64,000 nucleotides of DNA. Origin: Collinsella sp. An2. GTDB lineage: Bacteria > Actinomycetota > Coriobacteriia > Coriobacteriales > Coriobacteriaceae. The translations under genes were made by a program, and so were the position numbers. Within the stretch, counting starts at the first letter, position 1, and the number at the start of each line of letters is the position of its first letter. Positions 1 to 8,929 of the stretch are shown one piece after another. The notes under the pieces are model-generated. The model saw only the letters and a list, made by a program, of their open reading frames with translations. It ran no database searches and was not told the DNA's origin. The stretch covers positions 24,142 to 88,141 of the forward strand of contig NZ_NFJW01000011.1 in assembly GCF_002160065.1 (NCBI RefSeq). The letters run 5' to 3'.

Positions 1-858
1 GTCGTTAAAGTGCGTGTCCACATAGGCCTCAAAGGGATTGCGCGGCGGAATGCCCTCCACACGCTGACCGGCTCGCCAAAAACATGCCACCGTCATCACG
101 ATGTCCAGCGAGATGAACGCCGTCAGCAGCGCCACGACCACCTTCTGTCGACGCGAGGTCGGCTCACCTATGCGATAGATCATCTCGGGCATGATGACGC
201 GGCACCACACCACACCCAGCAATCCCCACATAACGAGGAAGCGCCAGGCGACCCACTGCGTTATGTGGTCGGGCAGGCCAAGGTACGTCCACGATTGCAG
301 GTGCGCGAAGTGCTCCATGCTCCAACCCGCAACCTGTTCGAGCGTGCCGCCCAGCGCGGCAGAAAGCAGGAAGAGCTGCCAGGCGGGGCGCTTGCGAAGC
401 GGCCACAGCACCATGGTAAGCACCACGGCGCCAACGCCATACAGAGGCGAGAACGGGCCCCAGACAAGGCCTACGCGGCTTTCAAGAATGCCAAACGTCA
501 CCAACGTGTAGACCGTCTCGAGCACCAATCCAAGCACCGAGGCAACCAGGAACAGAATGATGTACTGATAAAAGCCGGGAGCCGAATCGTCAAGGAAATC
601 CTCGCGCATCTGCAGGCGTGCCGCCCGGATGACACGCTGCTGCTCACGCGACACGCGCGAACGCAGATGCTTCCTGCGGCCGGTGCCGACCTCGGACCAT
701 ACGGCATCTTCGTATACGCCCGCATCAAGACGTCCCTGACGAAGCATCTTCTTAAAGGATGCGCCAGCCGCGTGCTTGTCCTGGTACCGCTGCACCACTC
801 CGGAGACGACGCGCGCAAGCAGAAACACCAGCAGGATGAGTAGCGAGATTCGGATCAT
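1..858 (-). CDS. putative ABC-transporter type IV (CmpB-like) membrane protein, 3' end outside window
   Basis: The minus strand is open from an ATG at 858 to the left edge, 286 codons without a stop, so the gene is cut by the window. GAGGGG lies 5-6 bp before the ATG. After one N-terminal membrane segment and a basic cytoplasmic stretch of about 85 residues come several hydrophobic helices with the segments LETVYTLVTFG, VWGPFSPLYGVGA and WRFLVMWGLLG. These resemble the PF06541 family (putative ABC-transporter type IV, CmpB). The last visible residues, NPFEAYVDTHFND, look close to the usual C-terminus. No neighbour suggests a substrate and the biochemical role of the family is poorly defined. 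Confidence 0.75.
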   Translation of the reverse strand, partial: MIRISLLILLVFLLARVVSGVVQRYQDKHAAGASFKKMLRQGRLDAGVYEDAVWSEVGTGRRKHLRSRVSREQQRVIRAARLQMREDFLDDSAPGFYQYIILFLVASVLGLVLETVYTLVTFGILESRVGLVWGPFSPLYGVGAVVLTMVLWPLRKRPAWQLFLLSAALGGTLEQVAGWSMEHFAHLQSWTYLGLPDHITQWVAWRFLVMWGLLGVVWCRVIMPEMIYRIGEPTSRRQKVVVALLTAFISLDIVMTVACFWRAGQRVEGIPPRNPFEAYVDTHFND

Positions 859-1203
859 GGAACCCCTCGTCGAAACAATGCTGCCACCGTGTATGACTAG
901 GCGTCGTGTCAGCCGACGCACGCTGCCTATTCTACCTATCGGCCTAAACGGAAAGAAGAGGGTGGAAGGAACTTGAGCCTACCTTAAGAAATGGGGACGG
1001 CGAGGGTGGGTGGCAGGGATGCGCTGTCAGCGGCGTTAGGGTGGGCGGCGATGCCGCTCTGTCAACGGCGTTAGGGATGACGGAAGGTCCGCCCCACATC
1101 TCCCAAAAAGTTTTTCTAGCACCAATTGATACCGTTTACCTGCGGAGATGTTATCTGACACCTCGGTTTTGCCCACAAATCCAAACTTTTTTGAAAAACA
1201 TGC
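859..1203. other. intergenic, no gene seen
   Basis: This stretch between the CmpB-like gene and the tRNA promoter has no credible coding frame. It holds an imperfect tandem duplication at 1008-1073, listed separately. Positions 1105-1200 are AT-rich for this genome and lead into the tRNA promoter. Confidence 0.6.
1008..1073. repeat. imperfect tandem repeat, two units of 31 and 35 bp
   Basis: Units at 1008-1038 and 1039-1073 both start GGGTGG and both end with CTGTCA(G/A)CGGCGTTA, followed by GGG. The middle differs by small insertions. No function is visible. Confidence 0.6.
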
Positions 1204-1232
1204 TTGCACGCCCCCGGGAACCCGTGTATATT
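1204..1232 (+). promoter_or_regulatory. sigma-70-type promoter of the tRNA-Gly/tRNA-Cys unit
   Basis: A -35 TTGCAC (1204-1209) and a -10 TATATT (1227-1232) are separated by exactly 17 bp. The expected start near 1239 is a few bases before the tRNA-Gly 5' end at 1246. Confidence 0.75.
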
Positions 1233-1245
1233 ATCTCCCTGTCAA

Positions 1246-1321
1246 GCGGACATGGCTCAGTTGGTAGAGCACAACCTTGCCAAGGTTGGGGTCGCGGGTT
1301 CGAGCCCCGTTGTCCGCTCCA
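1246..1321 (+). tRNA. tRNA-Gly(GCC)
   Basis: A complete 76-nt cloverleaf with 7-bp acceptor stem GCGGACA/TGTCCGC, D-arm around TCAGTTGGTAGAG, anticodon loop TTGCCAA giving anticodon GCC, T-arm with GGTTCGAGCC, discriminator T and an encoded CCA at 1319-1321. It is followed 46 bp later by tRNA-Cys on the same strand. Confidence 0.97.
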
Positions 1322-1330
1322 TTGCATGTG

Positions 1331-1364
1331 AGAGGCCGGATGAACTATGCATTCGGCCTTTTTC
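1331..1364 (+). terminator. hairpin with T-run between the two tRNA genes
   Basis: The arms AGGCCG(GA) and (TT)CGGCCT enclose about a dozen bases and are followed by a short T-run. It may act as an intrinsic terminator or processing signal between the two tRNAs. Confidence 0.45.
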
Positions 1365-1367
1365 ATC

Positions 1368-1441
1368 GGCGACGTGGCCAAGTGGTAAGGCAGAGGCCTG
1401 CAAAGCCTTTACCCCCAGTTCGAATCTGGGCGTCGCCTCCA
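1368..1441 (+). tRNA. tRNA-Cys(GCA)
   Basis: A complete 74-nt cloverleaf with acceptor stem GGCGACG/CGTCGCC, anticodon loop CTGCAAA giving anticodon GCA, T-arm AGTTCGAATCT, discriminator T and encoded CCA at 1439-1441. It is probably co-transcribed with the upstream tRNA-Gly. Confidence 0.97.
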
Positions 1442-1451
1442 GAACTGTTCA

Positions 1452-1474
1452 GGGCACCTTCGGGTGCCCTTTTG
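1452..1474 (+). terminator. intrinsic terminator of the tRNA unit
   Basis: Hairpin GGGCACC-TTCG-GGTGCCC followed by TTTTG, 10 bp after the tRNA-Cys CCA end. Confidence 0.85.
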
Positions 1475-1597
1475 TTACAGATGCTCTCGCGGGCTGGAAG
1501 GCCGGGCAGTACAAGCCAGAGGCCGACACGATGGCCACCCCCGCAGGATATACATGTATGGAAAGAAATGGCCACCCCACGTCGCAGCCATATGGCC

Positions 1598-2326
1598 TCA
1601 GGCGGCGAGCAGCTTCACGAGACGCACCACGGTACCCTGCACGTCGCCGCGGCGGCGCACCTCGACAGAGTCGACCAGCAGCCTCATAAGCTTGATGCCG
1701 CGACCGCGTTCCTCGGTCTCACGCGGCTCCTCATCGGCTGCAATCTCGTACCCTTCGCCGCAATCGCACACCTCGATCACCACGCGATCGTGATAGGCGC
1801 GCACGTTCATAACGCATCCCACGCCCGAGGTATGGTCATAGGCATTGCCAAGCGCCTCGCCCGCAGCAAGCGCTGTGTCATAGCAGGCATCGCGATCCAT
1901 GGGCAAGGTCTGCAGAAGCTCCAGCAGACGGTGCCTGTAGCTCCCCAGGTTCTCAACCCCCGCGCGAATGGAGATACTCTTGCTCCACAGGGGCGACTCC
2001 CCCGGCGACAACACGGGAACAGGCGGACGGTCGGCCGGCGTCACATGCAGTACGTCCAACAGCCGGGCAATCTGCAAAAAGCGCACCACGGCCTGCGAGG
2101 CGTTCACCAGCGAAAGCAACCCGTCGTGCTGCATGAGGCGGCGAGCGCGAGAAAGCAGGAACGCCAGCCCCGTGGAATCGATGAACCCCACGTCGCGACA
2201 GTTCACCAGAATCCTTCGGGTACCATCGGCAATGAGGCCGTCGACCTCTTCACGCAGCAGGGGCACCGACGCGATGTCGATGTCTCTGCTCGGAGCAATA
2301 ACGGCTATGTCGTTCCATTCACGCAT
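1598..2326 (-). CDS. STAS domain / HATPase fusion: anti-sigma-antagonist plus RsbW-type kinase
   Basis: This 242-residue protein joins two partner-switching modules. Residues about 1-95 form a STAS (RsbV/SpoIIAA-like) domain with the phosphorylation-site signature CRDVGFIDSTGLAFLL. Residues about 110-242 form a GHKL ATPase of the RsbW/SpoIIAB type, with the N-box region AAGEALGNAYDHTSG, the G1 box CDCGEGY and the G2-like stretch RGRGIKLM. In most bacteria these are separate proteins that bind each other to control a sigma factor. The gene lies 29 bp after the SpoIIE phosphatase gene, the enzyme class that dephosphorylates STAS serines, so the two probably form one signalling unit. No target sigma factor is in the window. 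Confidence 0.85.
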   Translation of the reverse strand: MREWNDIAVIAPSRDIDIASVPLLREEVDGLIADGTRRILVNCRDVGFIDSTGLAFLLSRARRLMQHDGLLSLVNASQAVVRFLQIARLLDVLHVTPADRPPVPVLSPGESPLWSKSISIRAGVENLGSYRHRLLELLQTLPMDRDACYDTALAAGEALGNAYDHTSGVGCVMNVRAYHDRVVIEVCDCGEGYEIAADEEPRETEERGRGIKLMRLLVDSVEVRRRGDVQGTVVRLVKLLAA

Positions 2327-2355
2327 ACGGCTATGGTTCCCTCGATGTCGCGCGA

Positions 2356-4737
2356 CTATTCAACACCCTGGCAATCGAGCCGAAGGGCAACCATGGCAAT
2401 GTCGTCCTCAAGCGACGAGTCGGTGAAGCGATCAAGCTCGTCGAGCACACGCTCGCACAGCCCTTCGACGCCGTGACCGGCCTGCGAGAGCAGGATGTCG
2501 CGCAGGCGCTGCTCCCCAAAGAACTCGCCCTGGGCGTTGCGCGCCTCGATGGCTCCGTCGGTATACATAAACAGGATGTCGCCCGGGTCAAAGGTGAACG
2601 AGCCGCTGCGAAACGTCATGTCCTCGAACGCCCCGACCACGCCCGACTGCGTGCTCAGGAGCTCAATCTCGCCCGCATGAGCCCCGTCATGCGCTGGATC
2701 GTCCGCAAGGGGGTGAATGAGCATGGTGGGCGGATGCCCCGCCGAGCAATAGAGCGCCGAACGGCTGCGCAGGTCGATGTTTGCCACAAACATCGTCGCG
2801 AACGTCTCAACGCGCGAGAAGCTCATGAGCATGGCATTGAGCGAGCGCACCATCTGCACCGGGCTCGTCCCCTCCCAGGCATAGGCCGACAACGCCGTCT
2901 TCACGAGCGCCGACATGGAGGCGGCCTCGATACCCTTGCCCGAGACATCGCCCAGGATCATGACGGCGTGATCGTCCGGTAGCCGGATGAGCGTATAGAA
3001 GTCACCACCCACCAGCGCCTGCTGCGTAGCCGAAGAATAGAGCGAGTCGCTGATGATGCCCGGCACCGTCCCCAGCGAATTGCGCATGCCGATCTGCAGC
3101 GTCTGAGCAATGTGGGTGGTTTCCTTGCGCCGTACCATGTTTTGAGCGAAGAGCTCGACGTCGTGCGTCAACCGAACCAGATAGTCAAACTCGGCATCGT
3201 CGATGGGCTCTTGCGAGCTATCGCGCAAAAGCAGCAGCATCATCGGCGGACGCGACGTGTCAAACAGTACCAGCCCCTCTTCTTCGGAGGCCGGCTCCAC
3301 CGGACGCATCTCCTGGGGATTAGCGGGACGACGGCGCAGGTCAAGAAACACGCCCTGGTTGGGCAATCCGTGGGAGTAGAGCCACTCCCCCGCCCGCGAG
3401 GTCCGGTCCACACGCGTGAGACGAAACGCCTTGAGTTCATCTTCTGTAGAAGACGATCTGCCCAACGGCGTGGTAAAGCGGTCGCGCAGCGATGCGCCGA
3501 CACGGGCGGCGGGCGCCGTGGTCGAAAAGAACAGGCTGTCGATATCTGCCGGGAGCATCACCTGGCTTCCGCCCTCGTAATCAATCAGGTAGCCGCCAGA
3601 CCGCTCGTCGTAGACAACGGGGCACACATGACAGGCAAGCACCCGGCGCACTTCGCCGGTGAGCTCATTCCAGGCAACCGTCTGGTCATCCTCGAAGGCA
3701 TAGAGCATATCGCGCAGATGGTTGAGCGAGCGATTGAGCTCTGTCGTACGGCGCGAACGCAGCGCGGTGCTCAGGCTCACCAGCTCGATCGACAGATAGT
3801 CGCAGATGACCTCGAGTACGTTGACGTCCGACGAGCGCGGCATCGTGAAGCGCTTCCATCCCAGCTCGAGCACGCCCATAACCTGGGTGCCGAAGAACAC
3901 CGGAACATCGATGAGCGTCTTGAAGGGAGGCATGTCCTGCACGCGAAGCTTGTGGCTTCGGCGCACGTCCAAATCGTAGAACGAGCCGGACTCGTAGCCT
4001 GGACCCTCCCCTGCGGGCACCACACTGAACCGGCAAGACCGCGACTGCCTGAGCACGTAGGTGGGAATACCCGCGCCGTAGGGAATGAACTCGGGAACAT
4101 AATCATGCTCCAGACCGTGCGAGGCCCCGCGTAGACGGAAGCCGCCGCTCTCGGAGAAGTAAATCGTGGCACCGTCGGCATCCAACGCGTCGACCAAACG
4201 GTTTAGGACGCTGTCCAGCAGCGAGGGAAGGTCCTCGGCGCCCACGGTGGACATAATGACCGACAGGGTTCCCGACAGGCGCTTGTTGGCGGCCTGAAGC
4301 TCCGAGAGCACCCGCTGCATCTGGCGATTGTGGGCGTATTGCTCCTCGAGGCTGCGCATGACCACGAGCACGCGGCCTTTGGGCAGCAGGCGCTTGATGA
4401 AACTCGAGCGCTCGTCGGTGCGCAGCGGCGAAAGGGCAATGGCGCGGGCAAGCACCGGGATAAAAGAGCCGTCCGCCAATTTGAGCATGAGCGTGCAGTC
4501 CGAGCCGTCGAGCGCAAACGGCAGACGGTGGTCGGACGCGCGTTCAAACGACTCACTAAAGATAAGGTCTTTGATGTCGCGACCCACAAGGGCGTCACGC
4601 GACATCTTAGAGATAGCTACGAGCTGTCGATTGACATGAAGGACCGTTCCCGCTGCGTCGCAGATGGCCACGGCATCGCTTGTCAGCTCAACCAGCTGAG
4701 TAAGCAGCGTCGACTCGTTACGCCCCATGGTCTCCAT
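2356..4737 (-). CDS. PAS-GAF-SpoIIE (PP2C) serine phosphatase
   Basis: This 793-residue regulator has a PAS domain at about 10-120, a short coiled-coil linker (RSLEEQYAHNRQMQR), a GAF domain at about 165-325, a less clear sensory region, and a C-terminal SpoIIE/PP2C phosphatase from about 535. Metal-binding acidic motifs are visible: GGDFY, GDVSGKG and YTDGAIE. It should sense a signal and remove phosphate from a STAS protein, and the STAS/HATPase fusion encoded next is the obvious partner. I chose the ATG at 4737 because GGGG lies 8-9 bp upstream. An in-frame ATG at 4803 has no usable ribosome-binding site. Confidence 0.85.
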   Translation of the reverse strand: METMGRNESTLLTQLVELTSDAVAICDAAGTVLHVNRQLVAISKMSRDALVGRDIKDLIFSESFERASDHRLPFALDGSDCTLMLKLADGSFIPVLARAIALSPLRTDERSSFIKRLLPKGRVLVVMRSLEEQYAHNRQMQRVLSELQAANKRLSGTLSVIMSTVGAEDLPSLLDSVLNRLVDALDADGATIYFSESGGFRLRGASHGLEHDYVPEFIPYGAGIPTYVLRQSRSCRFSVVPAGEGPGYESGSFYDLDVRRSHKLRVQDMPPFKTLIDVPVFFGTQVMGVLELGWKRFTMPRSSDVNVLEVICDYLSIELVSLSTALRSRRTTELNRSLNHLRDMLYAFEDDQTVAWNELTGEVRRVLACHVCPVVYDERSGGYLIDYEGGSQVMLPADIDSLFFSTTAPAARVGASLRDRFTTPLGRSSSTEDELKAFRLTRVDRTSRAGEWLYSHGLPNQGVFLDLRRRPANPQEMRPVEPASEEEGLVLFDTSRPPMMLLLLRDSSQEPIDDAEFDYLVRLTHDVELFAQNMVRRKETTHIAQTLQIGMRNSLGTVPGIISDSLYSSATQQALVGGDFYTLIRLPDDHAVMILGDVSGKGIEAASMSALVKTALSAYAWEGTSPVQMVRSLNAMLMSFSRVETFATMFVANIDLRSRSALYCSAGHPPTMLIHPLADDPAHDGAHAGEIELLSTQSGVVGAFEDMTFRSGSFTFDPGDILFMYTDGAIEARNAQGEFFGEQRLRDILLSQAGHGVEGLCERVLDELDRFTDSSLEDDIAMVALRLDCQGVE

Positions 4738-4842
4738 GCGCACGCCCCTGTTCCTGCAACGTACGCCGGGCGGCCGAAACCCTATCGCATCTCCTGCTTG
4801 CATCCTAGCGTGCGCCGCATGAGCTCGAGTGGCCCAGATATG

Positions 4843-4870
4843 AAAAAACCCAAACCGTCGAGGGTTTGGG
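4843..4870 (-). terminator. intrinsic terminator after tRNA-Leu
   Basis: Read on the minus strand, CCCAAACC-CTCGAC-GGTTTGGG is followed by TTTTTTC. It lies about 12 bp beyond the CCA end of tRNA-Leu. Confidence 0.85.
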
Positions 4871-4881
4871 TATCAATTGCG

Positions 4882-4971
4882 TGGTGTCGGAGGCGGGACT
4901 TGAACCCGCATGACCGTAAAGTGGTCACTAGCACCTCAAGCTAGCGCGTCTGCCAATTCCGCCACTCCGAC
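4882..4971 (-). tRNA. tRNA-Leu(GAG)
   Basis: A 90-nt class II tRNA with acceptor stem GTCGGAG/CTCCGAC, anticodon stem CTAGC/GCTAG with loop TTGAGGT (anticodon GAG), a long variable arm (TGACCAC...GTCA), T-arm GGTTCAAGTCC and encoded CCA (TGG at 4882-4884 on the plus strand). Confidence 0.97.
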
Positions 4972-4989
4972 GTGGTTTCAGCAAGGAAG

Positions 4990-5019
4990 ATAATAGCCTA
5001 AAGTCGCGCTGGGACGCAA
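4990..5019 (-). promoter_or_regulatory. promoter of tRNA-Leu
   Basis: On the minus strand a -35 TTGCGT (5014-5019) and a -10 TATTAT (4990-4995) are separated by 18 bp, about 19 bp upstream of the tRNA 5' end. Confidence 0.7.
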
Positions 5020-5261
5020 GAGAAAATTTGAGAAAGTTTTTCGAGTGTCCCGTTTTATGTGAAATACAGCCATTGACCTGTAGGTTTACAAACATATCTC
5101 CGCTGAAACTCACAGTTCAGTCCTTATCGACGCGCTCAATCAACCGTCTCGCCGCTTTCATGCCAGCCGACGTCGCCCGGTACTCGTTCCCCAGCTGGAC
5201 GCTTTACCTAAGTTTTATTCGCTCTACGCAGCTGAATGATGGCTTGTTTTGAAAATGAACC

Positions 5262-5690
5262 TGGTCAACTCTTCTGCCCGTTGGGCAACGAATCACTTGC
5301 CATGGAACGCTGTGGTCAAAAGGTGCGCCCAATGGGTACCGGCGCCACGTGAAAGGAATGCCCGTGGTCAAAACGACCGTCCGCTGGGTACATGGGGAAT
5401 CAAATTCCGAGTCACGAAAGGCCTGGGGATGGAATTCATGCCCAGCGCTCACATATATTGACCAACTGGCCCTCCCCCAACGAATCACCCATACCCAGAG
5501 GACAACCACATTGACCACGCACCCATACCCACAACCTAGTCCCTACCCAGCGGGCAGCCCAAATGACCAGACGTACGCACCACCAACAAACAAGCTGCCC
5601 AGCAGAGATGGAAAATGACCAAGACCACAGGCGCCAGCAAAAGAGCCACCCACCAGAGGCGAACCCAGACAAGCCCTCAGTCCGCAAGCA
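5262..5690. repeat. degenerate array of TGGTCA...GCTGGGTA motifs at ~52-bp spacing, with one orientation switch
   Basis: The consensus unit is TGGTCA, then about 10-12 variable bases, then (C/T)GCTGGG(T/C)A. On the plus strand it starts at 5262, 5313 and 5365 (steps 51 and 52). It then reappears on the minus strand with the TGACCA ends at 5460, 5513, 5565 and 5617 (steps 53, 52, 52), with a weaker copy near 5668. The rest of each unit is poorly conserved. The spacing is not a multiple of three and no coding frame spans it. It fills the gap between the tRNA-Leu promoter and the end of oppF, where I see no ordinary terminator. The remaining bases at 5020-5261 and 5691-5811 show nothing recognisable. 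Confidence 0.6.
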
Positions 5691-5811
5691 AATACGCATA
5701 CAAAAACGTGCCCCATACCAGCAGGCACGGGACACGCTATAGAACGGTTTCAACCAATGTCACGAAGTCGCAATCAAACTACCAAGCGCCGAATCGCAGC
5801 CTCTCAGACCC

Positions 5812-6840
5812 TTACAGGTCGATGTGCGACTCCTTGATGGGGAACTTCTGCGCAAAGTGGCAAGCGCAGTAGTGACCGTCAGCGACCTCTTTCCACTCAG
5901 GCTGCTCCTTCGAGCAAATCTCCTGCGCGATGGGGCAACGGGTGTGGAAACGGCATCCGGACGGAGGATCGATCGGCGAAGGCGGATCGCCGGCCAGAAT
6001 GATGCGCTTGCGCGTCTTCTGGATGTCCGGGTCAGGCACCGGCACGGCCGACAGCAGGGACTGGGTGTACGGATGATGCGGCTCGGTGTAGAGCGTCCTC
6101 CAGTCAGAGACCTCGACCATCTTGCCCAGGTACATCACGGCCACGCGGTCAGAGATGTGCTGAACAACAGACAGGTCGTGCGCAATGAACAGATACGCCG
6201 TACCAAACTGATCCTGCAGGTCCTTCAGCAGGTTAAGGACCTGAGCCTGAATGGACACGTCGAGTGCAGAGACCGGCTCGTCGCAAATGATGAGCTTCGG
6301 ACGCAGAGCGAAGGCGCGGGCGATGCCGATGCGCTGACGCTGGCCTCCGGAGAACTCATGCGGGTAGCGATTGATGTGCTCGGGGTTAAGGCCGACGACA
6401 TCAAGCAGCTCGCGAACGCGGCGCATGCGCTCTTCTTTGGTGCCCACACCATGGATGGTCATGGGCTCCGAAACGATCTCGCCGATGGTCATGCGGGGAT
6501 TCAGGCTCGCGTAGGGATCCTGGAAGATGAACTGCATGTTGCGACGCATCGCCTTGAGCTCTTTTTTGTTCATCGCGGCCACGTCGCGACCTTCAAAGAA
6601 GACCTTGCCCGACGTGGGGTTGGTGAGGCGCATGATGGTGCGGCCAGTCGTGGACTTACCGCAGCCAGACTCGCCAACCAGACCAAAGGTCTCGCCAGGA
6701 TAGATCTCGAAGGAGACGTCGTTCACAGCGGAAACGACGCGCTTGGCAAAACGGCCGCCGAAGACTCCGGACTCAGCGGGGAACTCCTTGGACAGGTGCT
6801 CGACCTTCAGCAGAGGCGTCCTATCGGTGCTCTGGGCCAT
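5812..6840 (-). CDS. oppF: oligopeptide ABC transporter ATP-binding protein OppF
   Basis: This 342-residue ATPase of the peptide/nickel ABC family couples ATP hydrolysis to peptide import at the membrane. It has Walker [11 protein letters not shown]-loop [12 protein letters not shown], signature LSGGQ variant [10 protein letters not shown] and Walker [13 protein letters not shown]. The C-terminal oligopeptide-transporter extension carries CRFHTRCP and a nearby CS/C pair, the usual Cys-rich tail of OppD/OppF. It is the last gene of the oppABCDF operon, and its ATG overlaps the oppD stop by one base (TAATG), indicating translational coupling. Peptide is the default substrate of the family; dipeptides or other solutes cannot be excluded. 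Confidence 0.92.
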   Translation of the reverse strand: MAQSTDRTPLLKVEHLSKEFPAESGVFGGRFAKRVVSAVNDVSFEIYPGETFGLVGESGCGKSTTGRTIMRLTNPTSGKVFFEGRDVAAMNKKELKAMRRNMQFIFQDPYASLNPRMTIGEIVSEPMTIHGVGTKEERMRRVRELLDVVGLNPEHINRYPHEFSGGQRQRIGIARAFALRPKLIICDEPVSALDVSIQAQVLNLLKDLQDQFGTAYLFIAHDLSVVQHISDRVAVMYLGKMVEVSDWRTLYTEPHHPYTQSLLSAVPVPDPDIQKTRKRIILAGDPPSPIDPPSGCRFHTRCPIAQEICSKEQPEWKEVADGHYCACHFAQKFPIKESHIDL

Positions 6841-7970
6841 TATGCCTCACCTCCCTTCGAGGTGGAATCAAGGGTATCGGGGGTGCCGGTGGCAATCTTG
6901 CCACGCGAGCGCGAGGTGTCGGGAGCATTCTTCTTCACGAACTCGTCGTCGTCGGCGAAGTGGCACGCCGAATAGTGACCGGAAGGGCGGGTGTGATGCA
7001 CCGGACGCTCGGTATGGCAGATGTCCTGCGCATAGGGGCAACGCGGCGCAAAGGGGCAGCCGGCAGGAAGGTTCACGAGCGACGGCGGGTTGCCGTGAAT
7101 CGGGGTCAGCGGCTTCTTCTCGTCCACCGCCTGCTCAGGGATGGAACGAATGAGGCCCCACGTGTAAGGATGGCGGCTCTCATAGAAGATCTCGTCGGCG
7201 GTACCAAACTCGACCGGGCGACCGGCGTACATGACCATGATCTTGTCGGCCATGTCGGCCACAACACCAAGGTCGTGCGTAATCATAACGATCGCGTTGC
7301 CGTTCTTCTGCTGCATCTCCTGCATGAGCTCGATGATCTGAGCCTGAATGGTCACGTCAAGCGCCGTCGTGGGCTCGTCAGCGATCAGAATGTCCGGATC
7401 GCACGCGAGCGCCATGGCGATCATGACGCGCTGACGCATACCGCCAGAGAACTGGTGCGGATACTCGTTCACGCGCTTCTCGGGCTGGGGAATGCCAACC
7501 AGGTCCAAAAGCTCGGTGGCGCGCTTGAGCGCCTCCTGCTTGGAGTATCCACGATGCAGACGAAGGCCCTCGCCCACCTGCTTGCCGATCTTATAGACCG
7601 GGTTCAGCGACGTCATAGGGTCCTGGAAGATCATGGCGATGTCGTTGCCACGAACATGCTGCATCTCTTCCTCGGACATATCGAGCAGCGAATGGCCGCG
7701 GTACTTGACCGAGCCGCCCTCGATCTTTCCGGGAGGCATGGGGATGAGGCCCATGATGGTCATATGCGTGACCGACTTGCCCGAGCCGGATTCGCCAACC
7801 ACGCCGAGGGTCTCGCCGCGGTCGAGCGTGTAGGACACACCGTCGACCGCGTGCACGACGCCGTCTTCGGTGTGGAAGTACATCTTAAGGTCATCGACCT
7901 CCAGAAGATGCTGCCCCTCAGGAATGGGCTGCGTCTTCAGATCGACGTAGTTCTTATCGTTCTTCTTCAT
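6840..7970 (-). CDS. oppD: oligopeptide ABC transporter ATP-binding protein OppD
   Basis: This 376-residue ABC ATPase pairs with OppF to power the importer. It shows Walker [11 protein letters not shown]-loop [12 protein letters not shown], signature FSGGMRQRV, Walker [15 protein letters not shown] and the H-loop MITHDLGVV. The Cys-rich tail ([14 protein letters not shown]) typical of this subfamily is present, followed by a charged low-complexity tail of about 40 residues beyond the family end. It starts 2 bp after the oppC stop and overlaps oppF by one base. Confidence 0.92.
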   Translation of the reverse strand: MKKNDKNYVDLKTQPIPEGQHLLEVDDLKMYFHTEDGVVHAVDGVSYTLDRGETLGVVGESGSGKSVTHMTIMGLIPMPPGKIEGGSVKYRGHSLLDMSEEEMQHVRGNDIAMIFQDPMTSLNPVYKIGKQVGEGLRLHRGYSKQEALKRATELLDLVGIPQPEKRVNEYPHQFSGGMRQRVMIAMALACDPDILIADEPTTALDVTIQAQIIELMQEMQQKNGNAIVMITHDLGVVADMADKIMVMYAGRPVEFGTADEIFYESRHPYTWGLIRSIPEQAVDEKKPLTPIHGNPPSLVNLPAGCPFAPRCPYAQDICHTERPVHHTRPSGHYSACHFADDDEFVKKNAPDTSRSRGKIATGTPDTLDSTSKGGEA

Positions 7971-7972
7971 GC

Positions 7973-8917
7973 TTATGCATCCTTCATCTTCACGTCGAGG
8001 GCGTCGCGCAGGCCGTCACCCAGCAGGGTGAAGGCGAGCACCGTGGTGAGGATGGCAAGACCAGGCATGATCATCATCCACGGGGCGGTCTGCAGATACG
8101 ACTGGCCCGCCTGGATCATCGAGCCCCAGGTGGGGGTCGGCGGGGTCACGCCGAGGCCCAGGAACGACAGCGAGGACTCGGTAAGAATGGCGCTGCCGAT
8201 GTTCATGGTCGCGTAGACCACGATGGAGGCGACGGAGTTGGGGAAGATGTGGCGCACGATGATGCGGAAGTCGGAGGCTCCCATGGCGCGCGCGGCGTCA
8301 ACGTAATCGTTCTCCTTGACGGTGAGGATCGCCGAACGGAAGACGCGGGCAATCGATGGCCAGCCAAGAATACCGATGGCGATGAACACGTTCATAAGAC
8401 CGTTACCCAAAGCAGCGATCATCGCAACGACGAAGAGCACGTACGGGAAGGCCAGGAACACGTCGGCGAGACGCATGATAATGGTGTCCCAGATACCGCC
8501 GTAGAATGCAGCGAGCGCGCCCATGACCAGACCGATGACCGTCGAGATGGAGGTCGCGACAACACCGACGGTGAGCGAGACGCGAGCACCATAGATGACG
8601 CGCACGAGAATGTCGCGGCCGTTCAGGTCGGTGCCGAAAGGATGCTCGGGCGACGGCGGCAGCAGCGAGGTGGTCGCGAGCTGCGTCGTGTCACTTGCGG
8701 TCGGCGAGCCAAGCCACTGCTGGGCCCAGAGGTCTGCCGTCACGGCAACAAGGATGACGAAGATGATCCACACGACGGCGATCACCGCGAGCTTGTTCTT
8801 ACGAAGACGCTTGAAGGCGTCGCCCCACAGGGTACGGGACTTGGCACCCGAGACCTTAGCTTTGGTCTCGGCCTTGGCAGCCATGCCTCCGCGCTGGGTC
8901 GAACTAGGTTCTTGCAT
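7973..8917 (-). CDS. oppC: oligopeptide ABC transporter permease OppC
   Basis: This 314-residue inner permease has an N-terminal cytoplasmic segment and about six membrane helices, including KLAVIAVVWIIFVILVAV near 45-65. The EAA-type loop that contacts the ATPase is visible as DAARAMGASDFRIIVRHIFP near 200. The start at 8917 is preceded by GGGGAGGG at good spacing. It follows oppB by 12 bp and overlaps nothing. It forms the transmembrane pore together with OppB. Confidence 0.92.
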   Translation of the reverse strand: MQEPSSTQRGGMAAKAETKAKVSGAKSRTLWGDAFKRLRKNKLAVIAVVWIIFVILVAVTADLWAQQWLGSPTASDTTQLATTSLLPPSPEHPFGTDLNGRDILVRVIYGARVSLTVGVVATSISTVIGLVMGALAAFYGGIWDTIIMRLADVFLAFPYVLFVVAMIAALGNGLMNVFIAIGILGWPSIARVFRSAILTVKENDYVDAARAMGASDFRIIVRHIFPNSVASIVVYATMNIGSAILTESSLSFLGLGVTPPTPTWGSMIQAGQSYLQTAPWMMIMPGLAILTTVLAFTLLGDGLRDALDVKMKDA

Positions 8918-8929
8918 GCTTCCCTCCCC

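Noticed and set aside
10..843. Plus-strand open frame of 277 codons at the left end
   Set aside because: The minus strand is open over the same region to the window edge and gives a membrane protein with recognisable CmpB-type motifs and a good SD.
5262..5690. CRISPR array
   Set aside because: Units are degenerate, the orientation switches, repeats are not constant and no cas gene is near.
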